Counted from the first letter of the stretch, positions 15,194 through 22,764 are shown. The stretch is DNA of 64,000 bases from Nostoc piscinale CENA21 (GCF_001298445.1 NZ_CP012036.1:6387525-6451524), one strand, 5' to 3'. Program-made: numbers and translations. Notes: generated by a model not told the origin, from the sequence alone.

Positions 15194-15655
15194 CTAAAAG
15201 AGTGATTGCTGATTGTAGGCGCGATCGCCCTTAATGTAGTCCTCAATTTCTGCTTCTAGGTTGGCTAATCTCTCCTTCAATTCGTAGCTAATATTTTCTT
15301 CCACCAACTTGATAAAACATTGAGTTTCTTCGCCAAACTCTAGGCAAGAAACAATAGTGATGTTTATGCCTTCCTCTGTTTCTTTGATGGTTATACTGGT
15401 AATTTTGCCGTTTACCCACAGTTCATCATCAAGTCCACATCTAGCCATGACGGTTTGATGAAGGATTTTCAATGCTTGGAAGAAACTTTTCTTTGGCTCA
15501 TCTGTGTACTTGGATGTAAGCTTTTTAGTTTCTTTGTCTTCTGGTGGTAAGTCCTGGACAATTGACAGTTTAAAATCGTCGCCGTGGTCAATTTTTATCG
15601 ACTGAATAAACAGGCTAGATTTTGGTTTTCTAAGCTGGGTTTCTGTGGCTTGCAT
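15194..15655 (-). CDS. Hypothetical element protein
   Basis: A 153-residue protein with a basic start, a central helix (SFFQALKILHQTVMARCGL), a beta section (WVNGKITSITIKETEEGINITIVSCLEF) and a C-terminal coiled helix (ELKERLANLEAEIEDYI). No domain is recognised. It overlaps the upstream winged-helix gene by 26 nt. A short HIP1-containing hairpin lies just downstream (about 15160-15191). Confidence 0.6.
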   Translation of the reverse strand: MQATETQLRKPKSSLFIQSIKIDHGDDFKLSIVQDLPPEDKETKKLTSKYTDEPKKSFFQALKILHQTVMARCGLDDELWVNGKITSITIKETEEGINITIVSCLEFGEETQCFIKLVEENISYELKERLANLEAEIEDYIKGDRAYNQQSLF

Positions 15656-15890
15656 TTAATGGCTTCCAAAGAATCAAAGGGAATGATTTTGGTTTTTCGG
15701 TAAGCGTGTAAGTTAAAGTGGCGCTGGGTGGGGTATTTGTGAAATAAGTTTGCACTTTTCCTTCTGCCTTTAATTGCCCTAATACACGCCACAAATCTTG
15801 GTAATTTCTAAGCTCAAGCGCGTCGTAAAGTTGACATGGGAATTTATCGCCCTTGCTCAGTTCCTGGATTATTTTTGTCTTTAGATCCAC
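15630..15890 (-). CDS. Small winged-helix protein
   Basis: An 86-residue protein: KTKIIQELSKGDKFPCQLYDAL, then LWRVLGQLKAEGKVQTYF, then a beta wing (ATLTYTLTEKP). This is a typical winged-helix pattern with the recognition helix around residues 30-45. It probably binds DNA. It overlaps genes on both sides, within the minus-strand operon. Confidence 0.6.
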   Translation of the reverse strand: MDLKTKIIQELSKGDKFPCQLYDALELRNYQDLWRVLGQLKAEGKVQTYFTNTPPSATLTYTLTEKPKSFPLILWKPLNASHRNPA

Positions 15891-16089
15891 AGTTAATTTC
15901 CTCCGCCAATTGCAATTTCACGTCTAAATATCCAATTCGACTTGCTACCCAATCACTAGAAAAAGGTAGCTCAGGCGATCGCGTTTCAGCATAAGAAGCG
16001 ATCGCGCCTGCGGTGAGTTGAATTTCTCGCATTAACGCGGCTAAGTCTTTGTGTTTAGGTGAAGCTTGGGGCTTCGTGGCATTCGACAT
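15844..16089 (-). CDS. Small hypothetical protein
   Basis: An 81-residue, mostly helical protein (LAALMREIQLTAGAIASYAE, VASRIGYLDVKLQLAEEI). No family is recognised. It overlaps the genes on either side by 47 and 35 nt. Real coding is supported by position in a compact operon, but longer overlaps than usual lower the certainty of the start. Confidence 0.5.
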   Translation of the reverse strand: MSNATKPQASPKHKDLAALMREIQLTAGAIASYAETRSPELPFSSDWVASRIGYLDVKLQLAEEINCGSKDKNNPGTEQGR

Positions 16090-16336
16090 AGTTTGCTCCT
16101 AAACGTCTTAATTCGTTGTCCTGCTCTAGCCAGTAAATGATGTCCTCCGATCTCATTTTTTGCAGTAGAGCTTGCTGAAAAAGGAATTCACGTTTGCATT
16201 TGAGTAGCTCAACTTGCAGGACATCGCCGTCTAGTCGGGCTTGGTTGATTCGGGGGGATAGAGACTGCGCGATCGCGCAATATTCCGCGTCAAATCTGTC
16301 AGCCACTAGCCCACGCAGATATTGATGTTCGGTCAT
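16055..16336 (-). CDS. Small hypothetical helical protein
   Basis: A 93-residue protein, predicted all-helical (YCAIAQSLSPRINQARLDGD, LLKCKREFLFQQALLQKM, DIIYWLEQDNELRRLG). The start ATG overlaps the stop of the upstream gene (ATGA, 16333), supporting coupled translation. Family not recognised. Confidence 0.55.
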   Translation of the reverse strand: MTEHQYLRGLVADRFDAEYCAIAQSLSPRINQARLDGDVLQVELLKCKREFLFQQALLQKMRSEDIIYWLEQDNELRRLGANYVECHEAPSFT

Positions 16337-16899
16337 ATTTTTCTTAACTCGGACTCTTCATATCTGTGCTGGAATAAGTGCTTTTCGCCGTCCCATTCCA
16401 CCAAGAACATTTCATTTTCAAAGCCAATGATTGTGCCTTTAGATTGATAGCGGACTTGGAATTTATCTGAATGGGAGACGCGATCACCGATTTTCAGTGA
16501 GTCGTCGCAGACATCAACCGAGTTTTTGAGTTCTTCGATTTTTTGCCTTTGCTGGGGAATGAGGTTTACCCAAATCTCTTGTTTGATTAGGTGGTAGCGA
16601 TCGCTTAATTGTGAAACTTCTGCCCAAGTATTTACTTTTTGGAACGCCGCGATCGCGCTTGATAATTGCTCAAGTTGCTGTTTTTTTGTTTCTAACTGGG
16701 CTTCGTCTACACCTAAAATAATCGCCGCTGCCTTACGAAGTTCTGCCGCAAACCTTGGGTGTCCATTAGCCATCGCAGTTAAAGATAGCCCAAGCAATGT
16801 TACGGTTTCACGGGGGTTTTCTTCTGGGGCGGACTTAGCCATTGTTCTGAGGTGTAATTCTGGTTCTAGGTTTTCAACAACTTTTTTTGACCTGGGCAT
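16333..16899 (-). CDS. Hypothetical protein with KOW-like C-terminal domain
   Basis: A 188-residue protein with three parts: a helical N-terminal region (VTLLGLSLTAMANGHPRFAAELRKAA), a long helix pair (LETKKQQLEQLSSAIAAFQ), and a C-terminal SH3/KOW-like beta domain (LKIGDRVSHSDKFQVRYQSKGTI, FLVEWDGEKHLF). The last resembles the beta segments of the coiled-coil protein at 6899. It overlaps the upstream gene by 26 nt. Its A7 run near the start is in frame as written, so not every long run here is miscalled. Confidence 0.6.
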   Translation of the reverse strand: MPRSKKVVENLEPELHLRTMAKSAPEENPRETVTLLGLSLTAMANGHPRFAAELRKAAAIILGVDEAQLETKKQQLEQLSSAIAAFQKVNTWAEVSQLSDRYHLIKQEIWVNLIPQQRQKIEELKNSVDVCDDSLKIGDRVSHSDKFQVRYQSKGTIIGFENEMFLVEWDGEKHLFQHRYEESELRKI

Positions 16900-17992
16900 T
16901 GATTACTTTTTCGGCTTGCTTGGTGAAAGTGTTCCCCCAGTCCGCAAGAGGGCGATCCTCTAGGGCGCGTTCTAATTCCCCAATTCGATCGCGTAAAGAA
17001 CGGTTCTCTTCTTCCAGTTGTCGCAAAGATTCCAGTTCAACCAACTGTCTTTGCAATTTGGCTACTTCCAAGGATTTAGTATTAGCTAAATCTTGCGCCG
17101 CTTTGATTTGATCATGCAGAGACGCGATCGCCAATCGCTCTGCCTCTCCCCGTATCCTGGACTCAATCTCCATCTCCAACCGCGCAATCTCTTGTCTGTG
17201 TTGTTCTTCGAGTTGCGCGATCGCCTCTTGGTATTGAGGTGGAAGTCTACGTTCTTGGGGGTAGGGTGAACTTGGGGTGGTGAGTTTCTTAACGCTGACT
17301 ACCTCCGTCCCGCTAGGGAAGTCCGCAAGCATCTGCCTTGGGTTTCCCTTGATTTCTCTCACTGGGACTTCTACTCCGTCTCTTGGATCTCCAGGTGAGC
17401 AAAAGGTTGCCAAAGCCTGAACGGTAGAATCAGGGTTTGAGTCCTGTAGATGGAAACTAGTTTCCATCTGTTGCCCTGAAACGCCTATTTTTCGTTCTAC
17501 CTCTTTACCGTTTTGGATGTGCTTGCGACGCTCAAACTTAATTACTTTGTTGTCGGTTTCTAGCTGATTGCGGACTTCGTTTACGGTCGTGTGGCTACAT
17601 CCTAATATTTTGGCGATTTCACGATTACTCCATCGCACAAAATCAGAATTTTGTAATAAACGCGTAACTTGCTGTCGCTTGTCTTTGCACTTCTGCGCCT
17701 CGATTACATCTAATGCCAGCGATCGCACATTACTAGCCACCGACGAATTGAGTAGCATCCCCAACCGAATTGCTTCTCTTGGTGTCCAGTTATCCTCAGT
17801 AATACTGAACTCTTCGTGATGGACTGCAAGGATAGCCGCGATCGCGTCAGGATTAACCTCGTAATATTTGGCAACTTCTTCTGTGCCTACCGACCCTTCG
17901 GGATTGTGCCAAATAGCGGCGAATAGGCATTCAGTTTTTGATAGCAACGCATAAGATTGCTCCTGATTTAAAGAAGGTGCTTGAGATACCAT
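16874..17992 (-). CDS. HTH and coiled-coil DNA-binding protein (ParB/KorB-like HTH)
   Basis: A 372-residue protein. Residues about 120-150 (VRWSNREIAKILGCSHTTVNEVRNQL) form a classic helix-turn-helix like those of ParB-type or replication-control proteins. An N-terminal segment (TEEVAKYYEVNPDAIAAILAVHHEEF, TPREAIRLGMLLNSSVASNVRSLALDVIEA) resembles phage anti-repressor or regulatory domains. Residues 240-372 are a long coiled coil. It is early in the minus-strand operon, next to two small paralogues. A role in partition or transcription control is plausible; the exact family is not recognised. Confidence 0.65.
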   Translation of the reverse strand: MVSQAPSLNQEQSYALLSKTECLFAAIWHNPEGSVGTEEVAKYYEVNPDAIAAILAVHHEEFSITEDNWTPREAIRLGMLLNSSVASNVRSLALDVIEAQKCKDKRQQVTRLLQNSDFVRWSNREIAKILGCSHTTVNEVRNQLETDNKVIKFERRKHIQNGKEVERKIGVSGQQMETSFHLQDSNPDSTVQALATFCSPGDPRDGVEVPVREIKGNPRQMLADFPSGTEVVSVKKLTTPSSPYPQERRLPPQYQEAIAQLEEQHRQEIARLEMEIESRIRGEAERLAIASLHDQIKAAQDLANTKSLEVAKLQRQLVELESLRQLEEENRSLRDRIGELERALEDRPLADWGNTFTKQAEKVINAQVKKSC

Positions 17993-18213
17993 TACACACC
18001 CCCTTCTTGCCCCAAAAGGCGCTCAACACGGGAGTAACCACCAAACCGGGCAAGCTCCGCATCACAGTAATCCTGAAATGTAAAATATCCTTTCTCTAAA
18101 TAAAGTTTGCTGTCTCTCATTAGCTTCAAGTTTTCACGCAACTCTTTTGACTCTGCGGAGAGTGCGAAAAACTTTTGGTTTATGTTGCGATCGCGTGTAG
18201 AGAAATCTGTCAT
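17992..18213 (-). CDS. Small phage-type protein, paralogue 1
   Basis: ATG at 18213 is chosen: GGAGGTG lies 4 nt upstream and the codon overlaps the stop of the previous gene (TGATG). A longer start at 18240 would overlap that gene. The 73-residue protein has LMRDSKLYLEKGYFTFQDYCDAELARFGGYSRVERLL. This is the RDxxLY...F-x-x-YC-D/N-x-E pattern common in phage and conjugative-element regulatory proteins that precede an HTH. It is clearly paralogous to the gene upstream. Confidence 0.65.
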   Translation of the reverse strand: MTDFSTRDRNINQKFFALSAESKELRENLKLMRDSKLYLEKGYFTFQDYCDAELARFGGYSRVERLLGQEGGV

Positions 18214-18473
18214 CACACACCTCCCGACACTTCGGTACACGGTGTGCTGCTATCCAGTAACGCTGAGGCTGTTTGATATCCACCCCATTCTTGAAGCTCT
18301 GTATTGCAATACTCCTCAAAGGAAGAGTACTTCTCTTGATAGAGGTGGCGATCACGGACAAACTTTAACTTAAATATTGCTAGGTGCTTGAGAAGCGCGA
18401 TCGCTCCTAAGACTTCCTGGACACTAGACCGATGTACGGCAAATGCGATTGTGCTGGCAGTGGTTTGGGTCAT
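18213..18473 (-). CDS. Small phage-type protein, paralogue 2
   Basis: An 86-residue protein whose FVRDRHLYQEKYSSFEEYCNTELQEWGGYQTASALL matches the gene downstream (RDSKLYLEKGYFTFQDYCDAELARFGGY). This indicates tandem duplication. The shared segment resembles the leader of phage proteins in which an aromatic/Cys motif precedes an HTH. No independent function is known. It lies downstream of the RHH gene across a hairpin. Confidence 0.65.
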   Translation of the reverse strand: MTQTTASTIAFAVHRSSVQEVLGAIALLKHLAIFKLKFVRDRHLYQEKYSSFEEYCNTELQEWGGYQTASALLDSSTPCTEVSGGV

Positions 18474-18503
18474 AAAATTGTATTAGTAAATAAATATTGA
18501 GAA

Positions 18504-18530
18504 GCCACGACATCTACTAAATGCCGTGGC
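18504..18530. terminator. Hairpin between RHH gene and operon body
   Basis: Arms GCCACGACA and TGCCGTGGC (one mismatch) enclose a short loop. On the plus strand TGTTTTTAG follows. It lies 13 nt after the RHH gene stop and upstream of the next minus-strand gene, so it may attenuate read-through from the first gene into the operon. Confidence 0.5.
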
Positions 18531-18542
18531 TGTTTTTAGCTA

Positions 18543-18728
18543 TTAACTAGCTTTAGGTAATACAAGCCCTGACTCTATTAATTGATGCACTTCCCACCCA
18601 ATCGTTAGGAGGAATTCAGCCGCATCATTTTTTGTTATTTCTCTTCGTTCTGCGAGCTGAGAAATTTTGTCTCGCAATTCACTTGATATTCGGATTTGTG
18701 GTTTTTCTCTAACTATTTGCTTGGTCAT
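18543..18728 (-). CDS. Ribbon-helix-helix (Arc/CopG-like) regulator
   Basis: ATG at 18728 gives a 61-residue protein: MTKQIVREKPQIRISSELRDKISQLAERREITKNDAAEFLLTIGWEV. The beta strand KPQIRISSEL and two helices are the ribbon-helix-helix signature. An upstream in-frame ATG at 18779 adds an unlikely extension. It is divergent from an XRE repressor gene, with about 100 bp containing inverted repeats between them. It heads the minus-strand operon and is a good candidate for the Cro-like partner of a lysis/lysogeny-type switch. Confidence 0.7.
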   Translation of the reverse strand: MTKQIVREKPQIRISSELRDKISQLAERREITKNDAAEFLLTIGWEVHQLIESGLVLPKAS

Positions 18729-18832
18729 CGCATTTGTAATGTGTAATGCCCAATGACCAATATAGCATAAATGTGGCACTCTGCAATGACTATGCTATGC
18801 TGGTTTTGTTCATTGTGCAGTACACCGGAAAT
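18729..18832. promoter_or_regulatory. Divergent control region between RHH and XRE genes
   Basis: Inverted repeats are visible: GCATT-N10-AATGC at 18730-18749, and AGCATA (about 18764-18769) facing TATGCT (18791-18796). The sequence CAATGAC occurs twice, at 18751 and 18784. The layout (two divergent regulator genes sharing a short region with repeats) is that of a phage-type immunity switch. Exact -10/-35 boxes are not certain. Confidence 0.55.
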
Positions 18833-19414
18833 GTGAGACCCTTAATTTGGACAAAGGCTGGATTGATAAGGCTAGGAGAGATAATTCGACATAGCAGAGA
18901 AGCGAAAGGTTTGAATTTGCGTGATGCTGCTTGCATAATTTCTGCACAAACAGGCATAGAAGTTGCACATAATACTCTCGGAATGATCGAGAGGGGTGTC
19001 AGTGAGCCTAAATATAACACTTTGGCAGCGATCGCGGCGGCCGAATTTGTAGAGTTGGGCGATCGCACCTTGAATATTTACGATTTTATTGATATTGCTT
19101 CTGAAACTTTTTATATGAATGCATTAGCCGAATTAATAGAGGCGCACTTAAGAGAGGAATCGATGACGCTTGCTCAATTTTCTCAAAAAACAAAAGTAGA
19201 ATTGAGCGATTTGGAAGCAGCGATGCGAGGGGAGCCAATAAAGACAAGCGAATTACGTATAATAACCGGATACCTAACAAATCCCCTGACAAAAAACAAA
19301 TTTGGCACCCTAGAAGAAATAACAGACTATTGCGGAATGTACAGAGTAGGCGATTACTGGCAGCAATGCCACAGGACGACACAGAACGGCACCAACTTAA
19401 CGAATTTAAGATAA
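18833..19414 (+). CDS. XRE-family (CI-like) repressor
   Basis: GTG at 18833 is the likely start (MRPLIWTKAGLIRLGEIIRH); the frame extends further upstream into the control region. Residues about 10-70 form an XRE helix-turn-helix (LGEIIRHSREAKGLNLRDAACII, then GIEVAHNTLGMIERGVSEPKYNTLAAI). The about 120-residue C-terminus (FIDIASETFYMNALAELIEAHL, MTLAQFSQKTKVELSDLEAAM) contains a second HTH-like segment rather than a LexA-type peptidase, as no Ser-Lys motif is seen. It is divergent from the operon, so probably maintains repression of the replication module. Confidence 0.75.
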   Translation: MRPLIWTKAGLIRLGEIIRHSREAKGLNLRDAACIISAQTGIEVAHNTLGMIERGVSEPKYNTLAAIAAAEFVELGDRTLNIYDFIDIASETFYMNALAELIEAHLREESMTLAQFSQKTKVELSDLEAAMRGEPIKTSELRIITGYLTNPLTKNKFGTLEEITDYCGMYRVGDYWQQCHRTTQNGTNLTNLR

Positions 19415-20020
19415 GAATTCGCGGTTAATTGTCTTTACAATTCGAGCGAGTTCGCCCCGCCAACTTACTATTCTCGCATCAACAGTTAGACGGGCGACTC
19501 GCCCATCCATCATCTTAGCCACGTAAGAATAATTCCTCAATTCTCCGTCTTGAGAAAGCCTCTGCACATACTTCTCAAGTTCGTCGTCAAACCAAAAATC
19601 AGCCATGTTTTTACCCACCCAATCATTAGGGTGGGATTGACTGCTAAAAGTGATTAATTCGTTCGAGAATAATCCTTTGTGGTCTGACATACGAACGATT
19701 CCACAAGCGCCATTGTAGTTTAAGCACTCTGTTATCAAGTCGTCATTTAATGTGATGATTTTTAGCTCAGTTTTGTGTTCCATAACCTTAATTGAATGCC
19801 TAGTATCGGTATCTTTGATACCTATTGTTACCCAATTTATTTGGAATAATTCTCTGTTAATGATGAAGTTTAATGCTTGTTTTATGATGTCTTCTTGACG
19901 TAACAAAACGGCGTAATCTTCATGGCGATCGCAGATAATTAATACGCGATCGCTCATCAGAGAAACAGAACAGCTTTTAGAGATCAATTCAGCCAAATCA
20001 ATGGCATTCAATGTTGACAT
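19406..20020 (-). CDS. PAS-like domain protein
   Basis: ATG at 20020 (MSTLNAIDLAEL) is preferred over 20050. The N-terminal about 100 residues are alpha/beta and unrecognised (DRVLIICDRHEDYAVLLRQ). Residues about 105-200 look like a PAS fold: ACGIVRMSDHKGLFSNELITFS, NDWVGKNMADFWFDDELEKYVQRLSQDGELRNYSY, VARLTVDARIVSWRGELARIVKTI. No output domain follows, so it could act as a sensor for another regulator. It is convergent with and overlaps the repressor gene by 9 nt. Confidence 0.6.
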   Translation of the reverse strand: MSTLNAIDLAELISKSCSVSLMSDRVLIICDRHEDYAVLLRQEDIIKQALNFIINRELFQINWVTIGIKDTDTRHSIKVMEHKTELKIITLNDDLITECLNYNGACGIVRMSDHKGLFSNELITFSSQSHPNDWVGKNMADFWFDDELEKYVQRLSQDGELRNYSYVAKMMDGRVARLTVDARIVSWRGELARIVKTINREFLS

Positions 20021-20054
20021 TGTTACTTGCGATAGTAGGATTTTTATCAAAATA

Positions 20055-20224
20055 GAATTCAGGAGTCAGGAGTCAGAATTCTCCAATTGAATTCTGTACG
20101 ACTGGCGGATGAATAAGTGGGTTTTAAACCCCCGCTAAATATTCGATTTAGCGGTCTACAATCAGTGGTGGGTTTGAATCCCCCATTGATTGATTCTGAC
20201 TCCTGAATTCTGACTTCTGAATTC
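20055..20224. repeat. MITE-like palindromic repeat with GTCAGGA-type heptads
   Basis: The ends are imperfect inverted repeats (GAATTCAGGAGTCAGGAGTC on the left; GAATTCAGAAGTCAGAATTC read inward from the right). Internal hairpins include CCGCTAAAT/ATTTAGCGG (around 20130-20155) and a GGTGGG...CCCCC stem near 20170-20183. It has no coding capacity of its own and matches the style of short mobile repeats of Nostoc genomes. Confidence 0.6.
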
Positions 20225-20364
20225 TTCTTCAATATATAAATAACACCTTTAATTATTAAAAATATAGCGTTCATTTATTTGTTGTTTTATGATCTATTAA
20301 ATAGTCAGTCGTGTTTTATACATCAACTTGGGCATAATATACGAGGTGTGTATATTAGCTTGAT

Positions 20365-20700
20365 ATGGATAGGCGATCGCGGCGGAGATTGGCGGATATT
20401 TTGATGAGAGTGAAGGGCGATCGCTCAGTGCGCCAGTTTGCGTTAGATTTGGATGTGGCGGTTGGTACTGTGCAAAATTGGATGAGTGGCTCTGGATTGC
20501 CTAATGCTGAGAATATAGAAAAAATTGCAACGGCGGCGGGGATGTCTGTGCAGGAATTTTATGATTATTTGAGTGGAGATGAAAAAACCCTTGAACAAAA
20601 AAGCTCAAGGGATATTTTTCAGATTGCTGTGCGTAATTTGGATGATGAGGGGATTAGGGAATTGATTGTGTTGTTAGTGGGGGTAGTGGGGAGGGGTTAG
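20365..20700 (+). CDS. XRE-family HTH regulator
   Basis: A 111-residue protein with an XRE domain (LADILMRVKGDRSVRQFALDLDVAVGTVQNWMSGSGLPNAENIEKIA) followed by an acidic helical tail (IFQIAVRNLDDEGIRELIVLL). HIP1 sites flank the first codons. It is convergent with the next minus-strand gene (46-nt overlap). It probably acts as a second element regulator. Start at 20365 is the only ATG in frame near the HTH. Confidence 0.7.
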   Translation: MDRRSRRRLADILMRVKGDRSVRQFALDLDVAVGTVQNWMSGSGLPNAENIEKIATAAGMSVQEFYDYLSGDEKTLEQKSSRDIFQIAVRNLDDEGIRELIVLLVGVVGRG

Positions 20701-20998
20701 GGACGGTCAGGTTTGTCTTGAAGACCGCAATGTGGGTATTGATTTCTGATTGAAATATTGGGCGCGTATTAGCAAATAGTCGCCAGTTTTCATGTTTTGT
20801 TACCTCCCCATTGAGAACATACAGAACCGCAAAGCCTTCTTTGGTATGAATATCGCAATAATTTTCTTTATCGTTAACGCTTTTGACAACGTAAACCGCG
20901 TTTTCGTCATAACCTTTGTAATTTCCTTTAATGATCAAAAAGTCGTCGCGTTTTAGCTCCGCAATATTGTTTACTTGCCGTCCTGGAATATTATTCAC
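20654..20998 (-). CDS. Small beta-rich hypothetical protein
   Basis: A 114-residue protein starting at GTG 20998, with AGGAGC and a HIP1 octamer directly before it. Its pattern (LKRDDFLIIKGNYKGYDENAVYVVKSV, YCDIHTKEGFAVLYVLNGEVT) suggests a small beta-barrel. No family is recognised. It is the last gene of a compact minus-strand cluster (21868 to 20654) of very small genes. Confidence 0.55.
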   Translation of the reverse strand: MNNIPGRQVNNIAELKRDDFLIIKGNYKGYDENAVYVVKSVNDKENYCDIHTKEGFAVLYVLNGEVTKHENWRLFANTRPIFQSEINTHIAVFKTNLTVPNPSPLPPLTTQSIP

Positions 20999-21021
20999 CG
21001 CGATCGCTCCTAGTTTTGCTC

Positions 21022-21274
21022 CTAAGTTGTGGTTTTATTAGTAAAAGCCTCTTTTGGGGTTTTACCGGAGCCTTGAAGTGTAATATATTCCCCGTCCACA
21101 AGTTCACGACTACAAAAAGCGAACTTCCCCTCAAGGATGCCGTATTCCCAAGCAATAGCCAAAGGGTTCTCCTCCTCCATAGCTATTGCCTCGTAAGTGC
21201 TGCGGGTAGCTCGAATCTCGTAAGGGATGTCAAGGCAGTTTTTTTACTAATGCTTCAAACTGCTGTATATTCAT
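21022..21274 (-). CDS. Small hypothetical protein (apparent frameshift at A7)
   Basis: As written, the frame from ATG 21274 stops at 21230 (FEALVKKLP). Removing one base from the run at 21239-21245 extends it to 21022, giving 83 residues: FEALVKNCLDIPYEIRATRS, then EENPLAIAWEYGILEGKFAFC and ITLQGSGKTPKEAFTNK. The restored length is an exact multiple of three, and the start overlaps the previous gene's stop (ATGA). Family unknown; the C-terminus looks like a small beta-sheet protein with a conserved-looking LQGSGKTPKEAF. Confidence 0.55.
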
Positions 21275-21436
21275 CGCGATCGCTCCCACATTCCTACTTG
21301 TTTTTGTAATTCGTCGAATATTGCTGCAATCTCTGGCTGTTCGTGCATTTTTATGGTATCCGCATACTTGAGCAATGACCTCTTGTTCTTCTTCCGTCCA
21401 ATCTTTTGTGACTGGCAGTTTTAATCTAAGTAACAT
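21271..21436 (-). CDS. Small hypothetical protein (possible frameshift at T5)
   Basis: It starts at ATG 21436, overlapping the stop of the zinc-ribbon gene (TAATG). Residues LPVTKDWTEEEQEVIAQVCGYHK are followed, if one base of the run at 21348-21352 is dropped, by MHEQPEIAAIFDELQKQVGMWERSR and a stop that overlaps the next ATG. Without the correction the frame reads into the next gene's start. The 54-residue product is helical and unrecognised. Evidence for the frameshift is weaker here than for the longer runs. Confidence 0.45.
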
Positions 21437-21645
21437 TAGCCGCGATCGCTCTTTGGGTTTGGGTAAGGAAAATTCTCTACATAACTTGGAGGAAGTGACT
21501 GGTAGCACGGCCCCTCTTTGGCAACAAATCGCGTATCACCGCACTCGTAGCACCTCCAAAGCCCATCCCAGAAGTTTAGACACTTAAAACTAGGATGTCC
21601 GCATTCTGGGCAAAACAAAGGGTATCTTGGTAAAGTTTTGAACAT
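21436..21645 (-). CDS. Small double zinc-knuckle protein
   Basis: A 69-residue protein with LFCPECGHPSFKCLNFWDGLWRCYECGDTRF: two CxxC pairs about 21 residues apart, a zinc ribbon. Such proteins bind nucleic acid or act as accessory subunits. Its start follows AGGAGCTATCGCG, a Shine-Dalgarno merged with a near-HIP1 sequence. Confidence 0.65.
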   Translation of the reverse strand: MFKTLPRYPLFCPECGHPSFKCLNFWDGLWRCYECGDTRFVAKEGPCYQSLPPSYVENFPYPNPKSDRG

Positions 21646-21685
21646 CGCGATAGCTCCTACTTAATAAGTAATAGTGGGCAGATTT

Positions 21686-21868
21686 CTAGGCTTTTGCGTT
21701 CTGCGCTTCCTTTTCATAGCCCTCAATTTTTCTTTCAATGCTGTACTCCAAGAGGTACGAAACCAAGTTGGAAACCGATCTACCTTCGGATTCGGCCAAC
21801 CTCTCTAACCTTTCGTAGAGCTTGTCTGGAATGCTTGCACTTAGCCGCTTCATTATTGTTTTACTCAC
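21686..21868 (-). CDS. Ribbon-helix-helix (CopG-like) protein
   Basis: A 60-residue protein: KRLSASIPDKLYERLERLAESEGRSVSNLVSYLLEYSIERKIEG is a textbook ribbon-helix-helix sequence. GTG 21868 or ATG 21853 could start it. It heads the minus-strand mini-operon of small genes and is divergent from the gene at 22040, so it may control both. No toxin partner is evident. Confidence 0.7.
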   Translation of the reverse strand: MSKTIMKRLSASIPDKLYERLERLAESEGRSVSNLVSYLLEYSIERKIEGYEKEAQNAKA

Positions 21869-22039
21869 GCGTTACACCTCAATTACATCACATTACTTTA
21901 ATCCTACAGCATTTTTATGTAAATATGCTTGACAAGTGATGTAAATCTGCATAACATTAGGTATAGAAGCAAAAACAAAGGCGATCGCGCCTCCGACCAA
22001 GAAGAAAGCGATCGCCTTAACCCAAAAAGGTCTATTACA

Positions 22040-22705
22040 ATGTACCAAATTTATTCAATCGATACGCTCAAGGTTAAAAGTTTAGTTGAGTTGAAGGCGA
22101 TTGCTCAACCAATTGGCGCAGTAGCTCAAGATAAACGCTCCAAGCAATCATGGATTGATGCAATTGAAGCCAAGCAGCCCCAACCAGTGCAGCCAGTTAA
22201 TTTTGATGTTGATGGTAGTGATGTTGTGGTTGATGGGGTAGTGATCGCGTCCATCGAACAGGATGATAATTTAACTCAACCTTATTTTGTAGCAATTAAC
22301 GGCGTTGAAATTTTCCGTGATGCCGCTTGGGGTAAGTGCTTCTCGTATATCTGCTGGCATTACAAGCAAGGCACTTTACCAATCCCCTCCGAACCCGCCG
22401 ATGATTATTTATTTCACGAAGAACTTAATAGGGTTGCCGCCGAAGTGGTTGAAGCACAACAGCCCGCGCAATTACCGCAAGTTGGTGATTCTCATTTTAT
22501 CGGCAACTACTTTTTAAGATGCGCTCAAGTCAGCGGGGATTGTGCTGCTGTGTGGGATGTAAGTTGCGATGGCGCGGTGATGGGTGAAATCAGGATGGGG
22601 TGGGATTGCTTCTGGTCTCACACCATGAGTTTAGGATCGTTTGCTACGCCACAAGAAGCAGTAATTGATCTACACGAATTTGCTCAAGAATTAATCGCAG
22701 TTTAA
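22040..22705 (+). CDS. SAP/Rho-N-like N-terminal domain protein of Nostoc mobile DNA
   Basis: ATG 22040 is chosen (MYQIYSIDTLKV); an open upstream extension from 21929 is rich in HIP1 and improbable. Residues 1-45 (LKVKSLVELKAIAQPIGAVAQ, KRSKQSWIDAIEA) resemble a SAP/Rho-N DNA-binding fold. The rest (FDVDGSDVVVDGVVIASIEQ, FHEELNRVAAEVVEAQQ, FIGNYFLRC, MGWDCFWSHTMSLGSFATPQEAVIDL) is not recognised. Similar modular proteins occur on cyanobacterial plasmids, to my knowledge. Function unknown, probably DNA-associated. Confidence 0.55.
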   Translation: MYQIYSIDTLKVKSLVELKAIAQPIGAVAQDKRSKQSWIDAIEAKQPQPVQPVNFDVDGSDVVVDGVVIASIEQDDNLTQPYFVAINGVEIFRDAAWGKCFSYICWHYKQGTLPIPSEPADDYLFHEELNRVAAEVVEAQQPAQLPQVGDSHFIGNYFLRCAQVSGDCAAVWDVSCDGAVMGEIRMGWDCFWSHTMSLGSFATPQEAVIDLHEFAQELIAV

Positions 22706-22764
22706 ATCATCAAAAGCGATCGCCCCTCTGCCAAGAAGTCAGCGATCGCTGTCCACCACTCAAG

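Noticed and set aside
20160..20190. T-arm-like GTTTGAATCCCCC suggesting a tRNA
   Set aside because: No cloverleaf with anticodon or acceptor stems can be drawn. The bases belong to a hairpin of the MITE-like repeat.
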